Source of the DNA: Hybos culiciformis
Lineage: Eukaryota; Arthropoda; Insecta; Diptera; Hybotidae
Length of the DNA stretch: 64,000 nt
Reading direction: 5' to 3'
NCBI GenBank assembly: GCA_964007475.1
Contig: OZ023273.1
Span: 32,603,287 to 32,667,286, forward strand
Under the pieces are notes generated by a model. That model made no database searches, had not been told where the DNA came from, and saw only the letters and a program-made list of their open reading frames with translations. Below, piece by piece: positions 1-12,600 of this stretch (position 1 is its first letter; each line of letters opens with the position of its first letter). Position numbers and translations under genes: made by a program.

Positions 1-1503
1 ACAGAATCATAAATATCGTAGCGAATACATAAATAATAAACATAATAGTTAGCTCGCTATCGAAACATAATTCTATACCACATTATATACGAAATTGTGT
101 TATTTATTATTAATGTAAAACATGCTTGAAATTTAACGTCTATTCATTTTAACCTGAAATTAAATTTTTTTTTTTAGTCATTAAGGAAATTTGTGTCATT
201 TATTCTTTATGCTTATATTTTCATGTTTATGGTTTATGTAATTATGATTTAATTGAGTTGAAAAATCCTTTTCGTTCATAATTCATTTTAATGGTGGAGT
301 GTATAATTAGGGTTTTTTTTTTGTTGTTTACTCTAATTTTAAAATAAATTTTTTTTCTTACAATATATAGGTACATAGAGTTTATCCTGATAAGAACAAC
401 ATCTTTAAAATAATTAATAAAAATGAATTAAAGAAACAAATGGTAAATTCTTTCTGTAAATATAAACAAAAACATTTAATTGTTTCAATCTAAATATAAA
501 CATTTTTGTATTTATTAATGAAATTTGAGAAATATAGGATATTTTGTTTTTAATTTTAATGAATTCAGTAAAAATATTTTTAATTTTTAATTATTTTAAT
601 TAATTATAAATACTATTGATCCTTTGCGATGTATTAAAAAGCATAATTTTTCAGTACTTTTTATATTTATTCAACAATATCGTCTGTTCAGAAATGAAAC
701 AACGTATGACATTTATATGTCATTATTTGACAATAGCACCATTCGATTCCTCGTACTCGATTTTATAAGTACAACTACTTTGCAATATTCTTAATGTTGA
801 TTAATATGTGTTTTTTAGATGAAAATTGTACGCTACTTGATATTTTTGCATACGTTTTTTTTTATTTTCAAATCTTTAAATTCAAATTACTCGAAACTAT
901 ACTTTTCATTATACGTTGTTTCATTTCTGAGCAGACGATATATAGTTACATCATGAGATTAAATATAAGCTTATTATATAAATCACTGGCGGATTCAGGG
1001 GGGGGATTTGGGATAAAACCCCCGCCAATCCCCCCACCCAGAAAAAAAGAAGAGAAAATAACAAAAAAAAACATAAACACATACAAAATTAACAAGAAAA
1101 CGCAAAACTTTTATCAATAATGCTAACTTGGATTCAATTCGAAAATAAACGAGTCAGTCGACAATTTTTAAAACTAAATTCAGTCATGTTTTTAGTCAAA
1201 GCTAAATTTTTAATGCAAACTTTTAACATAATATCAGTTTGTTTTATTAAATAACAAAAATTCTTAGAACTATTTGTTTTATTTTGTACCATTGTACATG
1301 TGAATACTTGGAAATGAAAGGAACTTCAATAACATAAATAACATAAAATCACAATAGTACATATTATAAAAAAAAAAATAATTTAGTTTTTGAAAACATT
1401 TCTTAATTACAAAATTATTCGTATTTAATAATTATGTAACCAAATTTGCCAAAAAATCTAAATCTCTATGTCAATTTTTCAGAATTTATAGTGTAAGTTT
1501 CAT
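1..1503. other. AT-rich intergenic DNA with a small inverted repeat
   Basis: No gene is supported here. Poly-A and poly-T tracts dominate. The notable contents are an imperfect inverted repeat (arms 677-707 and 911-942) and a short G-run/C-run stretch at about 988-1042. An open frame through that stretch gives a Gly- and Pro-rich peptide that looks like repeat translation rather than a protein. Confidence 0.6.
677..942. repeat. Inverted repeat, ~31-bp arms, MITE-like
   Basis: The left arm (677-707) begins ATATCGTCTGTTCAGAAATG and the right arm (911-942) is its near-perfect reverse complement. About 200 bp of AT-rich DNA separates them. The layout fits a degraded non-autonomous DNA element or foldback. 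No target-site duplication is clear. Confidence 0.5.
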
Positions 1504-4500
1504 AAATTTAATTCAAAGCTTTTCAATCGAAAGTCGTTTTTTTCTTCAATTTCTTGGGGAAAAAATTTAAATTCGTTAGGAAATGATGAACATTGAGTTT
1601 GGTATGACTATGAGTACAAATAAATGATAATATCGATTGCTATAGAATGTTTCTACGTTAATATTATTCAGAAATTTTGAAGCCATTTAGTAATATAATG
1701 TATACATTGAATTCTTAAGTTAATATTTTCAAAAGAAATTATTTAATAATAATGTCTGGAAAATTTGCTTGTATCTTAGGGACAAAAAATATCATTATTG
1801 AAAATTAAAAAAAAAAAATAATAAAAAGTTAATTCTGCATATAAAATCTCATTTAAACATTATCAAATAACATTGCTCTGTATATTAAAAAAAAATATTT
1901 TAAAGATTATACGAAAAGCTTATAACTACACTCAGATTAAAAGGACAAAAAAAATTAAAAAAATATCCATAAAACTAATAACTTTTTTTTCACATTTCGT
2001 TAACAGAGTTTTATAATATCTTTTTATAAAAAGTATATAATATGATCTTTTTAAATTTAATGGATATAATATGTACTCATAAAATAATAATGCGACTGCA
2101 TTCTAATTTCTTTTCTCCATGTTTATTCACAAATTTTATTAATTTCTTAACCTGAAGCATAATTATGGATACGTCAGAGAGTTTTAATAGAGCTTTGCAA
2201 TTTTTTTTTTTTTTTAATGTAGGTAAGTAATTTCTTAAAGTTAGGAAAATTTGTACTCTTTCTTGTGATTAAGAAAAATGTCTCTTTGTAGAATAAAGAT
2301 TTCAAATGAATTTACATATAAATGGTACATAATGTTTATATAGTAAAAACAACCATTAAAATAAAAAAATAATTTTTTTAATTTTATAAGAAAAAATATT
2401 CAAAAGAATTTTTGCTTCCATTTTGCAGTTCGGAACAATAGCACAACATATTATAAATTATAAATCTTAAGAAAACTATTTTTATTGTTAGGGACATAAT
2501 CCAATTTAAATACATAGGAACTTTAATCAGCCAATTGGAAAAAATTTCATTATAATATTAATATGTTATTGAATAAAAACTTATGAATACAACATGTTCA
2601 TAGTCTGTAGTCAACTCACATTATATTTATTATAGAAATTTGAACTGAGTGTTGAAATTTGAGAAAAATATTACTTTATAATGGAATTCACACTGAAAAT
2701 TTCATTATTGAAAATATAGCAAAAAGATTATAGATAAAACTGCGTTATTTTCTAGCGTGCTTAAAGTCCTTTATTTATTATAAAATAGTTACATAATTAT
2801 AATTACTAAGTAGTTCAAAAAATCATCTATAAAGATGAGTTTCTGCTGCAGCAGTTATAGATAATGATCTCTTTTAGTGAAGTAATAGAAAATGCTCTCT
2901 CTCTCTTCGAAAAGTTAATATTTACTAACAATATCTTGAACAAGAAATAATTAAAAGATTCCCCAAACTAAAAATATAAATTCCCAAAGTCTAAAAAAAA
3001 CTTTTTGTATATTTTTTCATTCATTTATATTTCAACCAAATTAAAAATATTCTAATGAAATAATATGTATACTTAGGGTTACATATACTGGTAGAATAGC
3101 AGATTATTTCTATACCATACGATAAACATTAAATTTTAGAGTTAAGAAAATATACCCAGGTAAGATTTGTACACATATTAATAAGGATAAGGACTATATT
3201 TATTTTTCTATTTTAAATTATGCATCATTATTATATATAACAGGTCAGTGCACCTATAAATCGTTCTATTAAAACACAATTATGCATTCAACAAGTTAAA
3301 AAAAAAATAAAATAAAAAATAGAAATTATTATTATAGTTCAACAGTTTAAATTTAAATAAAAATGTGGTGGTTTACCTAAATGCCATCACAGTACAACAT
3401 GTAAGCAGAATAAAAATTATTTTTTCATTTAAAAAAAAAAGAAAATAAAAAATATTAAGGTTTCGTGATTAAATTTAACAATTTAATAATCTATAAATCT
3501 ATATAGAGTGTTTTGGTGTATATAAAATACATAAAAAGTAAATTATATAAAAAAAAAACTCTACTAATTATTATGCTTTAATAGTTTCCTATACCAATAA
3601 CAATGGTAATTATATGAAAAAGATTCAAGAAATAGGTACACGAGTTCATTTATAAAATATTGAAAATATAATCTAAATCTAAATTATATTTATGAGCTGG
3701 AGAACCATATATGCATAAATATTCTGCTTGGATTATTTACAAAAATCGGCAGTTCAAATTTTCAATCTGATTCCAATACATCATTTGTTTGAATCTGACT
3801 TTATGCTCTAATTTTTAAGTTAAACACTTTATAAAAAAAATTAGGAATAGTTATAGAGAAAATGCAAATGAAAGAAAATTCTATATAATTATTATCCCAC
3901 TGAAAGAGTTAAAATAGAAAAGAAATAATATATACATTTTTTTAATAACTTTTTCATTTTCTGAATATAGTGTGAAATTCTAAGCCTTTTTCAATAAATT
4001 TACATGTTAGAAGCAAAAATAATTTCTTTAATTTATTTCCATTTTAAACAACATATATTTTATTATCATTTATTTTTTTAACTATATAATATATAAATTC
4101 ATTATACACAACATACAAATAGAAATATTTTAATTCTATGTTATTCGTGAAGTGAAACATTATATTATTATGGGATATACATATATTTATGTATATTAAT
4201 TTATTTTTAGTGTAAAGCTGTTGATTATAGGATTCTAAAATAAATATCAAGTATATATGGTTTTAAAGATAAATGTGATTATTTTCGATTTGTTTAACGT
4301 TTTCTTTAAGTTTGTAATATTAAAATAAGTCAACTAACATGATTGTAATATTGAAGAATTCAAAAAAAATATTAAGAGATGAATGGTTTTTGATTGATAT
4401 TATAATATTAATCATCAATAAAAATTTAAAAAAAGTGAGACGACAAGAGTCTGTAATATTGACAATTTAGATGAATTGAAGTTTATATAATGTAAAAGTC

Positions 4501-5785
4501 AATCTAAAACCAATGAAGAAAAAGTTTGAAATTGTAAAATTGGAGTGAAATTGATGGACTGAAAATATACACGCATATGATTTTGTTTCAAAGGTTTACT
4601 TTTTTCCTAAGATTATAAATAATTCCATCTGGTTTTTAAGTAAACGGACCATAATCAGATATTTTTATACAAATTATAATCTATAATTTTCACGTATTTT
4701 CAAGAAATGTAAAAAGAAAATTTTTGTAAATGAATTATTGCATTGAGAATTAATATTTAACTAATTTAAAAAGTTTTGGAAGTTATTTAAGAAAAAGTGA
4801 TGTTGCCTTTTATCCAAAAAAAAAAAAACAAAGTAAAATACATAATATTTCTGTCATCCTGAAATTGAATTGGTTTTTTAGTCATTTGAATTCTAACTAC
4901 AATTTATCATTTTGATTATGTTGTTAAGCGTCTATTCTAAATTATTAAAACTTTATTAAAATTTTAAAACCTAAAGTTCCATTAAAAATACGTATAATTA
5001 ATTGTTTACAAAAATATTATGTACAAATAATATGTTAATTTTATGTTAGCAAATGGTTGATCTTTAAAAAAACTTAAGGCTCTGTTATAATGATTAACAA
5101 TAATTATGATCCATCATAAATTAAATAAAATAAAACTCTATTTATTGTTTTCTAAAAGATAAGAATTGAATTAAACATTAATTTAAATTAGGTTTAAAAT
5201 GGAAGTCAAAATGGAATTGATTTTTTTTATGCGTTCAGATTATTTATATATATTATGATGATATTAAAAAAAGATAATTATTATATCGTTATGTGATGAC
5301 CCTTCAGCCTTACTTATGAACATTTTTTTAAGTTCTTTAATCGAGTAGTACAGATCCATCTGTTTTTTTGCTTTCAGTAATCACAAAAAATTGTGCATTA
5401 ATATTTTCTAAACAAATTTACAAACAAGCAGTTTTTAGAATATACTTTTTCAAAAATCGCGTTTGCTATCAAAACTTATGGTCTTGTACCTGCTCGGGAA
5501 TGGGTTAAAAAATTCGTGTACAAGAAATTAGTTTGTAGTCGAGTTCATGATCCCAAATGAATTGGTATAATAATATTACTTGATATTATCTTTTATAATA
5601 TTTTAAAATAAAATCTCATCAATAAATTTTTTTAACATTAACGGTTTTTTAATTTCTGTTATCAAATATTTTATTCAAGTTATTAAGTCTAGAAAAAATA
5701 CATTATAAAAATAATGGAAAAATGGATTCCTACAAACCCAAGCAAAATATGAACAAATAAAACAAATAATTCTAAAAATATTCAA

Positions 5786-5946
5786 TCAAAAAAATTTTAA
5801 GTTTGGAAGAAATTTTTGACAATTTTTTGCCCCACATAAACATTTAATTCTATTCGTTGTGTTGCTTATTTCGTTATTTTGGGTTCCTCCGCCGTAGTGA
5901 AAAAACAATTCCTCATATGGTAAAATATCTTTTTCAGCAAAAATAC
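5786..5946 (-). pseudogene. Orphan duplicate of the terminal SET/post-SET exon of the SETMAR-like gene
   Basis: Reading down the minus strand from 5946, after a splice acceptor (TTATTTTTAG), 52 codons run to a TGA at 5788-5786. They encode the C-terminal SET motif EELFFHYGG and a post-SET C-x-C-x4-C cluster. The exon is identical in protein to 13940-14100. The one base change noticed is a synonymous Thr codon (ACG here, ACC there). Exon 1 is absent from this copy because the duplication is cut by the assembly gap, so no complete product can come from it as assembled. The reading frame is undamaged, so the copy is either very recent or an allelic artefact. Confidence 0.8.
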
Positions 5947-6081
5947 CTAAAAATAAAATTAATTTCTAGCATATAATTAGATTCGAATCGAAGCCCGAAT
6001 TCTTCGACATATTTCATAAATATTTTTCGAGATGCCTTTAATCGACATCTAAAATTTAAAAAAAAGGGAAAATGACAAATA

Positions 6082-6686
6082 CACTGACGAGCAAAAGTGT
6101 TCCGTTTTTTCAATTTTTAAAGAAAAGAGCGTTGTATTTCCAAATAAACAAAATTTTTATTTCTTTTATTTTATTTTATAATAACATATATCCAACTTAT
6201 ATATTTTGAGGTTTGTTTACGCGGCCACTCTAGATTCGAAAATTTTTGTTCCTGCATCCACAGTCACCAGATGTGAACCCGATCGAAAATTTTTGGAGCT
6301 ACGTGAAATCAAAGCTGGCACAGAATCAAAATCCACCTAAAGGTATGAACGAGCTGTGGGATCGAGTTGTAGACGCATGGGAGTACATTCCAGCAGAAAT
6401 GATGTCTAAATACGGTGATAGTATGCCCAGACGTATAAAAACACTGAAAAAAGCTAAAGGATTGTGGACTGAGTATTATTTATTTGATGTTTGTTTTTAT
6501 AAGGACATATGGTGCAAAAGTGTTTCATTTGGAACAAAAAATGTATTCGTGAGTATTCTTTTTAATAATTAAAAAAAAAAGTAAACAAACCTCAAAATAT
6601 ATAAGTTGGATATATGTTATTATAAAATAAATTAAAAGAAATAAAAATTTTGTGTTTTATTTGGAAATACAACGCTCTTTTCTTTA
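6082..6686. mobile_element. Tc1-like non-autonomous element, copy A, cut by the gap
   Basis: The left terminal inverted repeat (6082-6220) starts CACTGACGAGCAAAAGTG, next to a TA at 6080-6081. The right repeat starts near 6581 and is interrupted by the N gap at 6687. The interior (6246-6572, plus strand) carries the same transposase C-terminal fragment as the copy at 14236-14876. The assembly break falls inside a ~140-bp terminal repeat, a typical place for assembly to fail. Confidence 0.85.
6246..6572 (+). pseudogene. Tc1-like transposase C-terminal fragment, copy A
   Basis: The open frame of 108 codons contains SPDVNPIENFW, the diagnostic end of the Tc1/mariner DDE catalytic domain with its last acidic residue. 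The DNA-binding domain and the two upstream catalytic aspartates are missing, so it cannot encode an active transposase. No internal stop is visible. It matches the fragment at 14400-14726. Confidence 0.85.
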
Positions 6687-6886
6687 NNNNNNNNNNNNNN
6701 NNNNNNNNNNNNNNNNNNNNNNNNNNNNNNNNNNNNNNNNNNNNNNNNNNNNNNNNNNNNNNNNNNNNNNNNNNNNNNNNNNNNNNNNNNNNNNNNNNNN
6801 NNNNNNNNNNNNNNNNNNNNNNNNNNNNNNNNNNNNNNNNNNNNNNNNNNNNNNNNNNNNNNNNNNNNNNNNNNNNNNNNNNNNNN
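6687..6886. other. Assembly gap, 200 N
   Basis: Exactly 200 undetermined bases. The gap begins within the right terminal repeat of a Tc1-like element. Its round size suggests a nominal scaffold gap whose true length is unknown. Open frames running through the N stretch are meaningless. Confidence 0.99.
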
Positions 6887-7277
6887 CTTGTATTAACGAT
6901 TAAATTATTCAATAAGAAAAATAATTTTTTTCAATTTGATCAAATATTATTTTAAATGTGCAAAGAAAAAAAATTAAATTTCAAAACTGAAATAAAAACA
7001 ATAAATAAAAAAAAAAAAAATTAAAATGAAAAAGTTATTTGCGCTCCTGAAATTTAAAATACCAAAAATGTTAAAAAAAATGAGTCAAATAAAATTTGAA
7101 AAACATTTATTTTTTATTTTTGTATTATTTTGAATCACAGTTTTGCTAATTTGAAAAAAACCTAATATTTTTGATAAATGTGTTTGTGTATTTAAAATAA
7201 GTTTTTTTCAAATGGCTGTTCAAAAGTAATTTTTTTCAATTATCAGTCAAAAGTACACAGAGATTTTTAACCGTGTA
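6887..7277. other. AT-rich spacer after the gap
   Basis: Homopolymer-rich noncoding DNA. It is not part of the 5.2 kb duplication and no gene or clear repeat is seen. A TA at 7276-7277 abuts the foldback element that follows. Confidence 0.5.
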
Positions 7278-7921
7278 TTAGGCTGGTTCACAAAAATTTT
7301 TTTTTTGCCGCCCATTCAGATTCTGAAAGTCTACATCAAGAAACGAAATACGTCTTCCTTGATTTTTCGAAATTTTGTTTCCCCATCAAGCGCAACCAGT
7401 TTTTGTGATGTTTGAGGCCTAGACCTAATAAGGTGGGTTCAAAACTCTGTAACTTTTTTCTCTTTGAATTTTTTTTCCTCCTTTTTTTTTTGGTTTAACT
7501 GTCTTGATGTTCCCTTCATTTTTTGTTAACATCGTAAGGCGATACGACTTATCCTTTTTTTTTTACAACTCTCTAAAGGAGAATTTAAACTTTTGTCCCC
7601 ATTTTATTTTTACTTTAAGACACCATATCTTTTCTAATTTTAAGAGAAACATTTTTTTTTTTTTTTTTCATAAATTTGGCATAAATTTTCATCATTTTTA
7701 GCATTATAACTAAAAGATAAAATTCTATTAAGTTCTGGTTTTTAAGCTACAATTAATTTTACGACATTAAAAGTTTCGCTTTCGTAATGCATTGGTCATT
7801 TGATTCATTTGTTAACTGATCTATTTTTTTTAAATAGGAATCAAAAAAGGAGATTTAGAATAGAAATAAATAAGAATTTAAAAATTGTTTTAAATTTATA
7901 TTTATTTATGAGTAATTTTTT

Positions 7922-8266
7922 TCAATTAATTTTAAAAATATTTGATTTTCCAATAATCGCCATGTTTGGCCGATGCTGGCTCACGATTTGGAGAATAATT
8001 TGTTTTTGAGTTTCGTCAGAAGTTAACGATGTGTTAAATTCCGTCATTAATGCAACACTCCTCTCGGCGTTGTCATTAACAACTTGTAACTTCTGAACTA
8101 ATCGCAGGCCGTCTTGATATCCTACATCAGATTTCCATAGAGCTGGATTCTTGTCTAAAAATTCAGTAGATATTTTCAAGCATTGAAAAAAATTTAAAGA
8201 ATTTTTAGTGACTAAATTCTGCAGTTGTATTTTAGGCAAATCAAAATTCGATGGAATTTTTGTCAA
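7922..8266 (-). pseudogene. Repeat-borne ORF fragment, left arm of the foldback
   Basis: This minus-strand frame of 114 codons shares a ~85-residue block with the plus-strand frame at 8225-8527. The shared block includes LVQKLQVVNDNAERSVALM and a run of Gln, Ile and Leu before SQHRPNMAIIGK. The block resembles the C-terminal part of uncharacterised repetitive arthropod proteins; this is an impression from memory, not a search result. There is no complete domain and I give no function. It is probably a relic of the coding region of the parent transposon. Confidence 0.5.
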
Positions 8267-8527
8267 TGCTTGAAAATATCTATTGAGTTTTTAGACATTG
8301 ATCCAGCTCTATGGAAATCTGATGCAGGAAATCAAGACGTCCTTCGATTAGTTCAGAAGTTACAAGTTGTTAATGACAACGCCGAGAGGAGTGTTGCATT
8401 AATGACGGAATTTAACACATCGTTAACTTCTGACGAGACTCAAAAACAAATTATTCTCCAAATAGTGAGCCAGCATCGGCCAAACATGGCGATTATTGGA
8501 AAAACAAATATTTTTAAAATTAATTGA
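8225..8527 (+). pseudogene. Repeat-borne ORF fragment, right arm of the foldback
   Basis: This is the mirror copy of the fragment on the left arm, 100 codons on the plus strand. From about residue 25 to the end the two proteins are nearly identical, with changes such as DVGYQDG versus DAGNQDV. Both stop at the same place (IFKIN), so the stop belongs to the parent element. The N-terminal residues come from the spacer and are probably not original coding sequence. Confidence 0.5.
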
Positions 8528-9176
8528 AAAAAATTAATCATAAATAAATATAAATTTAAAACAATTTTTAAATTCTTATTTATTTCTATTCTAAATCTCC
8601 TTTTTTGATTCCTATTTAAAAAAAATAGATCAGTTAACAAATGAATCAAATGACCAATGCATTACGAAAGCGAAACTTTTAACGTCGTAAAATTAATTGT
8701 AGCTTAAAAACCAGAACTTAATAGAATTTTATCTTTTAGTTATAATGCTAAAAATGATGAAAATTTATGCCAAATTTATGAAAAAAAAACAAAAAATGTT
8801 TCTCTTAAAATTAGAAAAGATATGGTGTCTTAAAGTAAAAATAAAATGGGGACAAAAGTTTAAATTCACCTTTAGAGAGTTGTAAAAAAAAAAGGATAAG
8901 TCGTATAGTCTTACCATGTTAACAAAAAATGAAGGGAGCATCAAGACAGTTAAACCAAAAAAAAAAGGAGGAAAAAAAATTCAAAGAGAAAAAAGTTACA
9001 GAGTTTTGAACCCACCTTATTAGGTCTAGGCCTCAGCCATCACAAAAAGTGGTTGCGCTTGATGGGGAAACAAAATTTCGAAAAATCTAAGAACGTTTTC
9101 TCGTTTTTTTTATTTAATTGTTTGAAATCTGCATGGGCGGCAAGAAAATCTCAACATGACCTCAAAAATGAACCAG

Positions 9177-9181
<5 letters not shown>

Positions 9182-9218
<37 letters not shown>
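9182..9218. repeat. (TA)n microsatellite
   Basis: An uninterrupted TA dinucleotide run directly abuts the right end of the foldback element. It either hosted the TA-targeting insertion or grew from its target-site duplication. Confidence 0.95.
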
Positions 9219-9221
<3 letters not shown>

Positions 9222-9644
9222 AGTGAACTAAAAATATATGAATGTTCAATCAAATTATTGTACAGAAAAAGTAATAAATGAAGTTCTTAAAATAAAATAT
9301 CTTCTACTTCGTCATCTAATGACATTCATTGGCATAATATTTCCTTGATTCTACCAAACTATTTTTCCAAGAAATACGTATATCCTTTATTATTTATAAT
9401 TGATTTTTTTTAATTAAGTAACAGAATTTGCATATTTCTAACATTCTAATGAAAGTAAATAATTTTGTATTTTATTTCTGGTTATTTATAAAAGCTTTAA
9501 CATATTTATATTTTCTTATCACCTATATAATATATTTTACTGTAAATTTGCATAATTTAACATACTTATGTTTATATTTTTATTACACGGTGTTTACTAT
9601 TATTAAAAATTCAAACAATTTTCAAATGAATTTTTTTTAAATAC

Positions 9645-12600
9645 AAATTTAATTCAAAGCTTTTCAATCGAAAGTCGTTTTTTTCTTCAATTTCTTGGGG
9701 AAAAAATTTAAATTCGTTAGGAAATGATGAACATTGAGTTTGGTATGACTATGAGTACAAATAAATGATAATATCGATTGCTATAGAATGTTTCTACGTT
9801 AATATTATTCAGAAATTTTGAAGCCATTTAGTAATATAATGTATACATTGAATTCTTAAGTTAATATTTTTAAAAGAAATTATTTAATAATAATGTCTGG
9901 AAAATTTGCTTGTATCTTAGGGACAAAAAATATCATTATTGAAAATTAAAAAAAAAAAAAAAAAAGTTAATTCTGCATATAAAATCTCATTTAAACAAAT
10001 ATCAAATAACATTGCTCTGTATATTAAAAAAAAATATTTTAAAGATTATACGAAAAGCTTATAACTACACTCAGATTAAAAGGACAAAAAAAATTAAAAA
10101 AATATCCATAAAACTAATAACTTTTTTTTCACATTTCGTTAACAGAGTTTTATAATATCTTTTTATAAAAAGTATATAATATGATCTTTTTAAATTTAAT
10201 GGATATAATATGTACTCATAAAATAATAATGCGACTGCATTCTAATTTCTTTTCTCCATGTTTATTCACAAATTTTATTAATTTCTTAACCTGAAGCATA
10301 ATTATGGATACGTCAGAGAGTTTTAATAGAGCTTTGCAATTTTTTTTTTTTTTTAATGTAGGTAAGTAATTTCTTAAAGTTAGGAAAATTTGTACTCTTT
10401 CTTGTGATTAAGAAAAATGTCTCTTTGTAGAATAAAGATTTCAAATGAATTTACATATAAATGGTACATAATGTTTATATAGTAAAAACAACCATTAAAA
10501 TAAAAAAATAATTTTTTTAATTTTATAAGAAAAAATATTCAAAAGAATTTTTGCTTCCATTTTGCAGTTCGGAACAATAGCACAACATATTATAAATTAT
10601 AAATCTTAAGAAAACTATTTTTATTGTTAGGGACATAATCCAATTTAAATACATAGGAACTTTAATCAGCCAATTGGAAAAAATTTCATTATAATATTAA
10701 TATGTTATTGAATAAAAACTTATGAATACAACATGTTCATAGTCTGTAGTCAACTCACATTATATTTATTATAGAAATTTGAACTGAGTGTTGAAATTTG
10801 AGAAAAATATTACTCTATAATGGAATTCACACTGAAAATTTCATTATTGAAAATATAGCAAAAAGATTATAGATAAAACTGCGTTATTTTCTAGCGTGCT
10901 TAAAGTCCTTTATTTATTATAAAATAGTTACATAATTATAATTACTAAGTAGTTCAAAAAATCATCTATAAAGATGAGTTTCTGCTGCAGCAGTTATAGA
11001 TAATGATCTCTTTTAGTGAAGTAATAGAAAATGCTCTCTCTCTCTTCGAAAAGTTAATATTTACTAACAATATCTTGAACAAGAAATAATTAAAAGATTC
11101 CCCAAACTAAAAATATAAATTCCCAAAGTCTAAAAAAAACTTTTTGTATATTTTTTCCATTTTTTCATTCATTTATATTTCAAACAAATTAAAAATATTC
11201 TAATGAAATAATATGTATACTTAGGGTTACATATAGTGGTTGAATAGCAGATTATTTCTATACCATACGATAAACATTAAATTTTAGAGTTAAGAAAATA
11301 TACCCAGGTAAGATTTGTACACATATTAATAAGGATAAGGACTATATTTATTTTTCTATTTTAAATTATGCATCATTATTATATATAACAGGTCAGTGCA
11401 CCTATAAATCGTTCTATTAAAACACAATTATGCATTCAACAAGTTAAAAAAAAAAAAAAATAAAAAATAGAAATTATTATTATAGTTCAACAGTTTAAAT
11501 TTAAATAAAAATGTGGTGGTTTACCTAAATGCCATCACAGTACAACATGTAAGCAGAATAAAAATTATTTTTTCATTTAAAAAAAAAAGAAAATAAAAAA
11601 TATTAAGGTTTCGTGATTAAATTTAACAATTTAATAATCTATAAATCTATATAGAGTGTTTTGGTGTATATAAATTACATAAAAAGTAAATTATATAAAA
11701 AAAAAACTCTACTAATTATTATGCTTTAATAGTTTCCTATACCAATAACAATGGTAATTATATGAAAAAGATTCAAGAAATAGGTACACGAGTTCATTTA
11801 TAAAATATTGAAAATATAATCTAAATCTAAATAATATTTATGAGCTGGAGAACCATAAATGCATAAATATTCTGCTTGGATTATTTACAAAAATCGGCAG
11901 TTCAAATTTTCAATCTGATTCCAATACATCATTTGTTTGAATCTGACTTTATGCTCTAATTTTTAAGTTAAACACTTTATAAAAAAAATTAGGAATAGTT
12001 ATAGAGAAAATGCAAATGAAAGAAAATTCTATATAATTATTATCCCACTGAAAGAGTTAAAATAGAAAAGTTAAAATAGAAAAATATACATTTTTTTAAT
12101 AACTTTTTCATTTTCTGAATATAGTGTGAAATTCTAAGCCTTTTTCAATAAATTTACATGTTAGAAGCAAAAATAATTTCTTTTATTTATTTCCATTTTA
12201 AACAACATATATTTTATTATCATTTATTTTTTTAACTATATAATATATAAATTCATTATACACAACATACAAATAGAAATATTTTAATTCTATGTTATTC
12301 GTGAAGTGAAACATTATATTATTATGGGATATACATATATTTATGTATATTAATTTATTTTTAGTGTAAAGCTGTTGATTATAGGATTCTAAAATAAATA
12401 TCAAGTATATATGGTTTTAAAGATAAATGTGATTATTTTCGATTTGTTTAACGTTTTCTTTAAGTTTGTAATATTAAAATAAGTCAACTAACATGATTGT
12501 AATATTGAAGAATTCAAAAAAAATATTAAGAGATGAATGGTTTTTGATTGATATTATAATATTAATCATCAATAAAAATTTAAAAAAAGTGAGACGACAA

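Larger units (their letters stand above)
1504..6686. repeat. Segmental direct duplication, copy A (~5.2 kb)
   Basis: This stretch matches 9645-14840 almost base for base. The offset grows from 8141 to 8154 through small indels, such as a ~12-bp insertion near 11150 and homopolymer length changes. Substitutions are rare. The copy contains the terminal exon of the SETMAR-like gene (5786-5946) and the left part of a Tc1-like element. It stops inside that element's right terminal repeat, where the N gap begins. It may be a real tandem duplication or two haplotypes placed in series by the assembler. Confidence 0.9.
7278..9181. mobile_element. 1.9-kb palindromic foldback element
   Basis: Two arms of roughly 920 bp (7278 to about 8195, and about 8258 to 9181) are reverse complements of each other, with a spacer of about 60 bp. 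The termini are TTAGGCTGGTTCA on the left and TGAACCAGTCTAA on the right. TA dinucleotides flank both ends, consistent with TA target-site duplication, though the right side runs into a (TA)n tract. Each arm carries the same protein-coding fragment reading outward from the centre. The structure looks like two copies of the 3' end of one DNA transposon fused head to head. The arms differ by scattered substitutions and indels. Confidence 0.85.

Noticed and set aside
794..1120. 108-codon frame with a Gly/Pro-rich end
   Set aside because: AT-rich translation passing through a G-run/C-run repeat segment; no signal of a real gene.
6592..6955. Open frames across the N gap
   Set aside because: They consist mainly of undetermined bases.
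4044..12404. Small open frame present at both 4044-4250 and 12198-12404, possibly a conserved gene
   Set aside because: It is duplicated only because the whole 5.2-kb segment is. The composition is Ile/Asn/Tyr-rich AT translation with no features.
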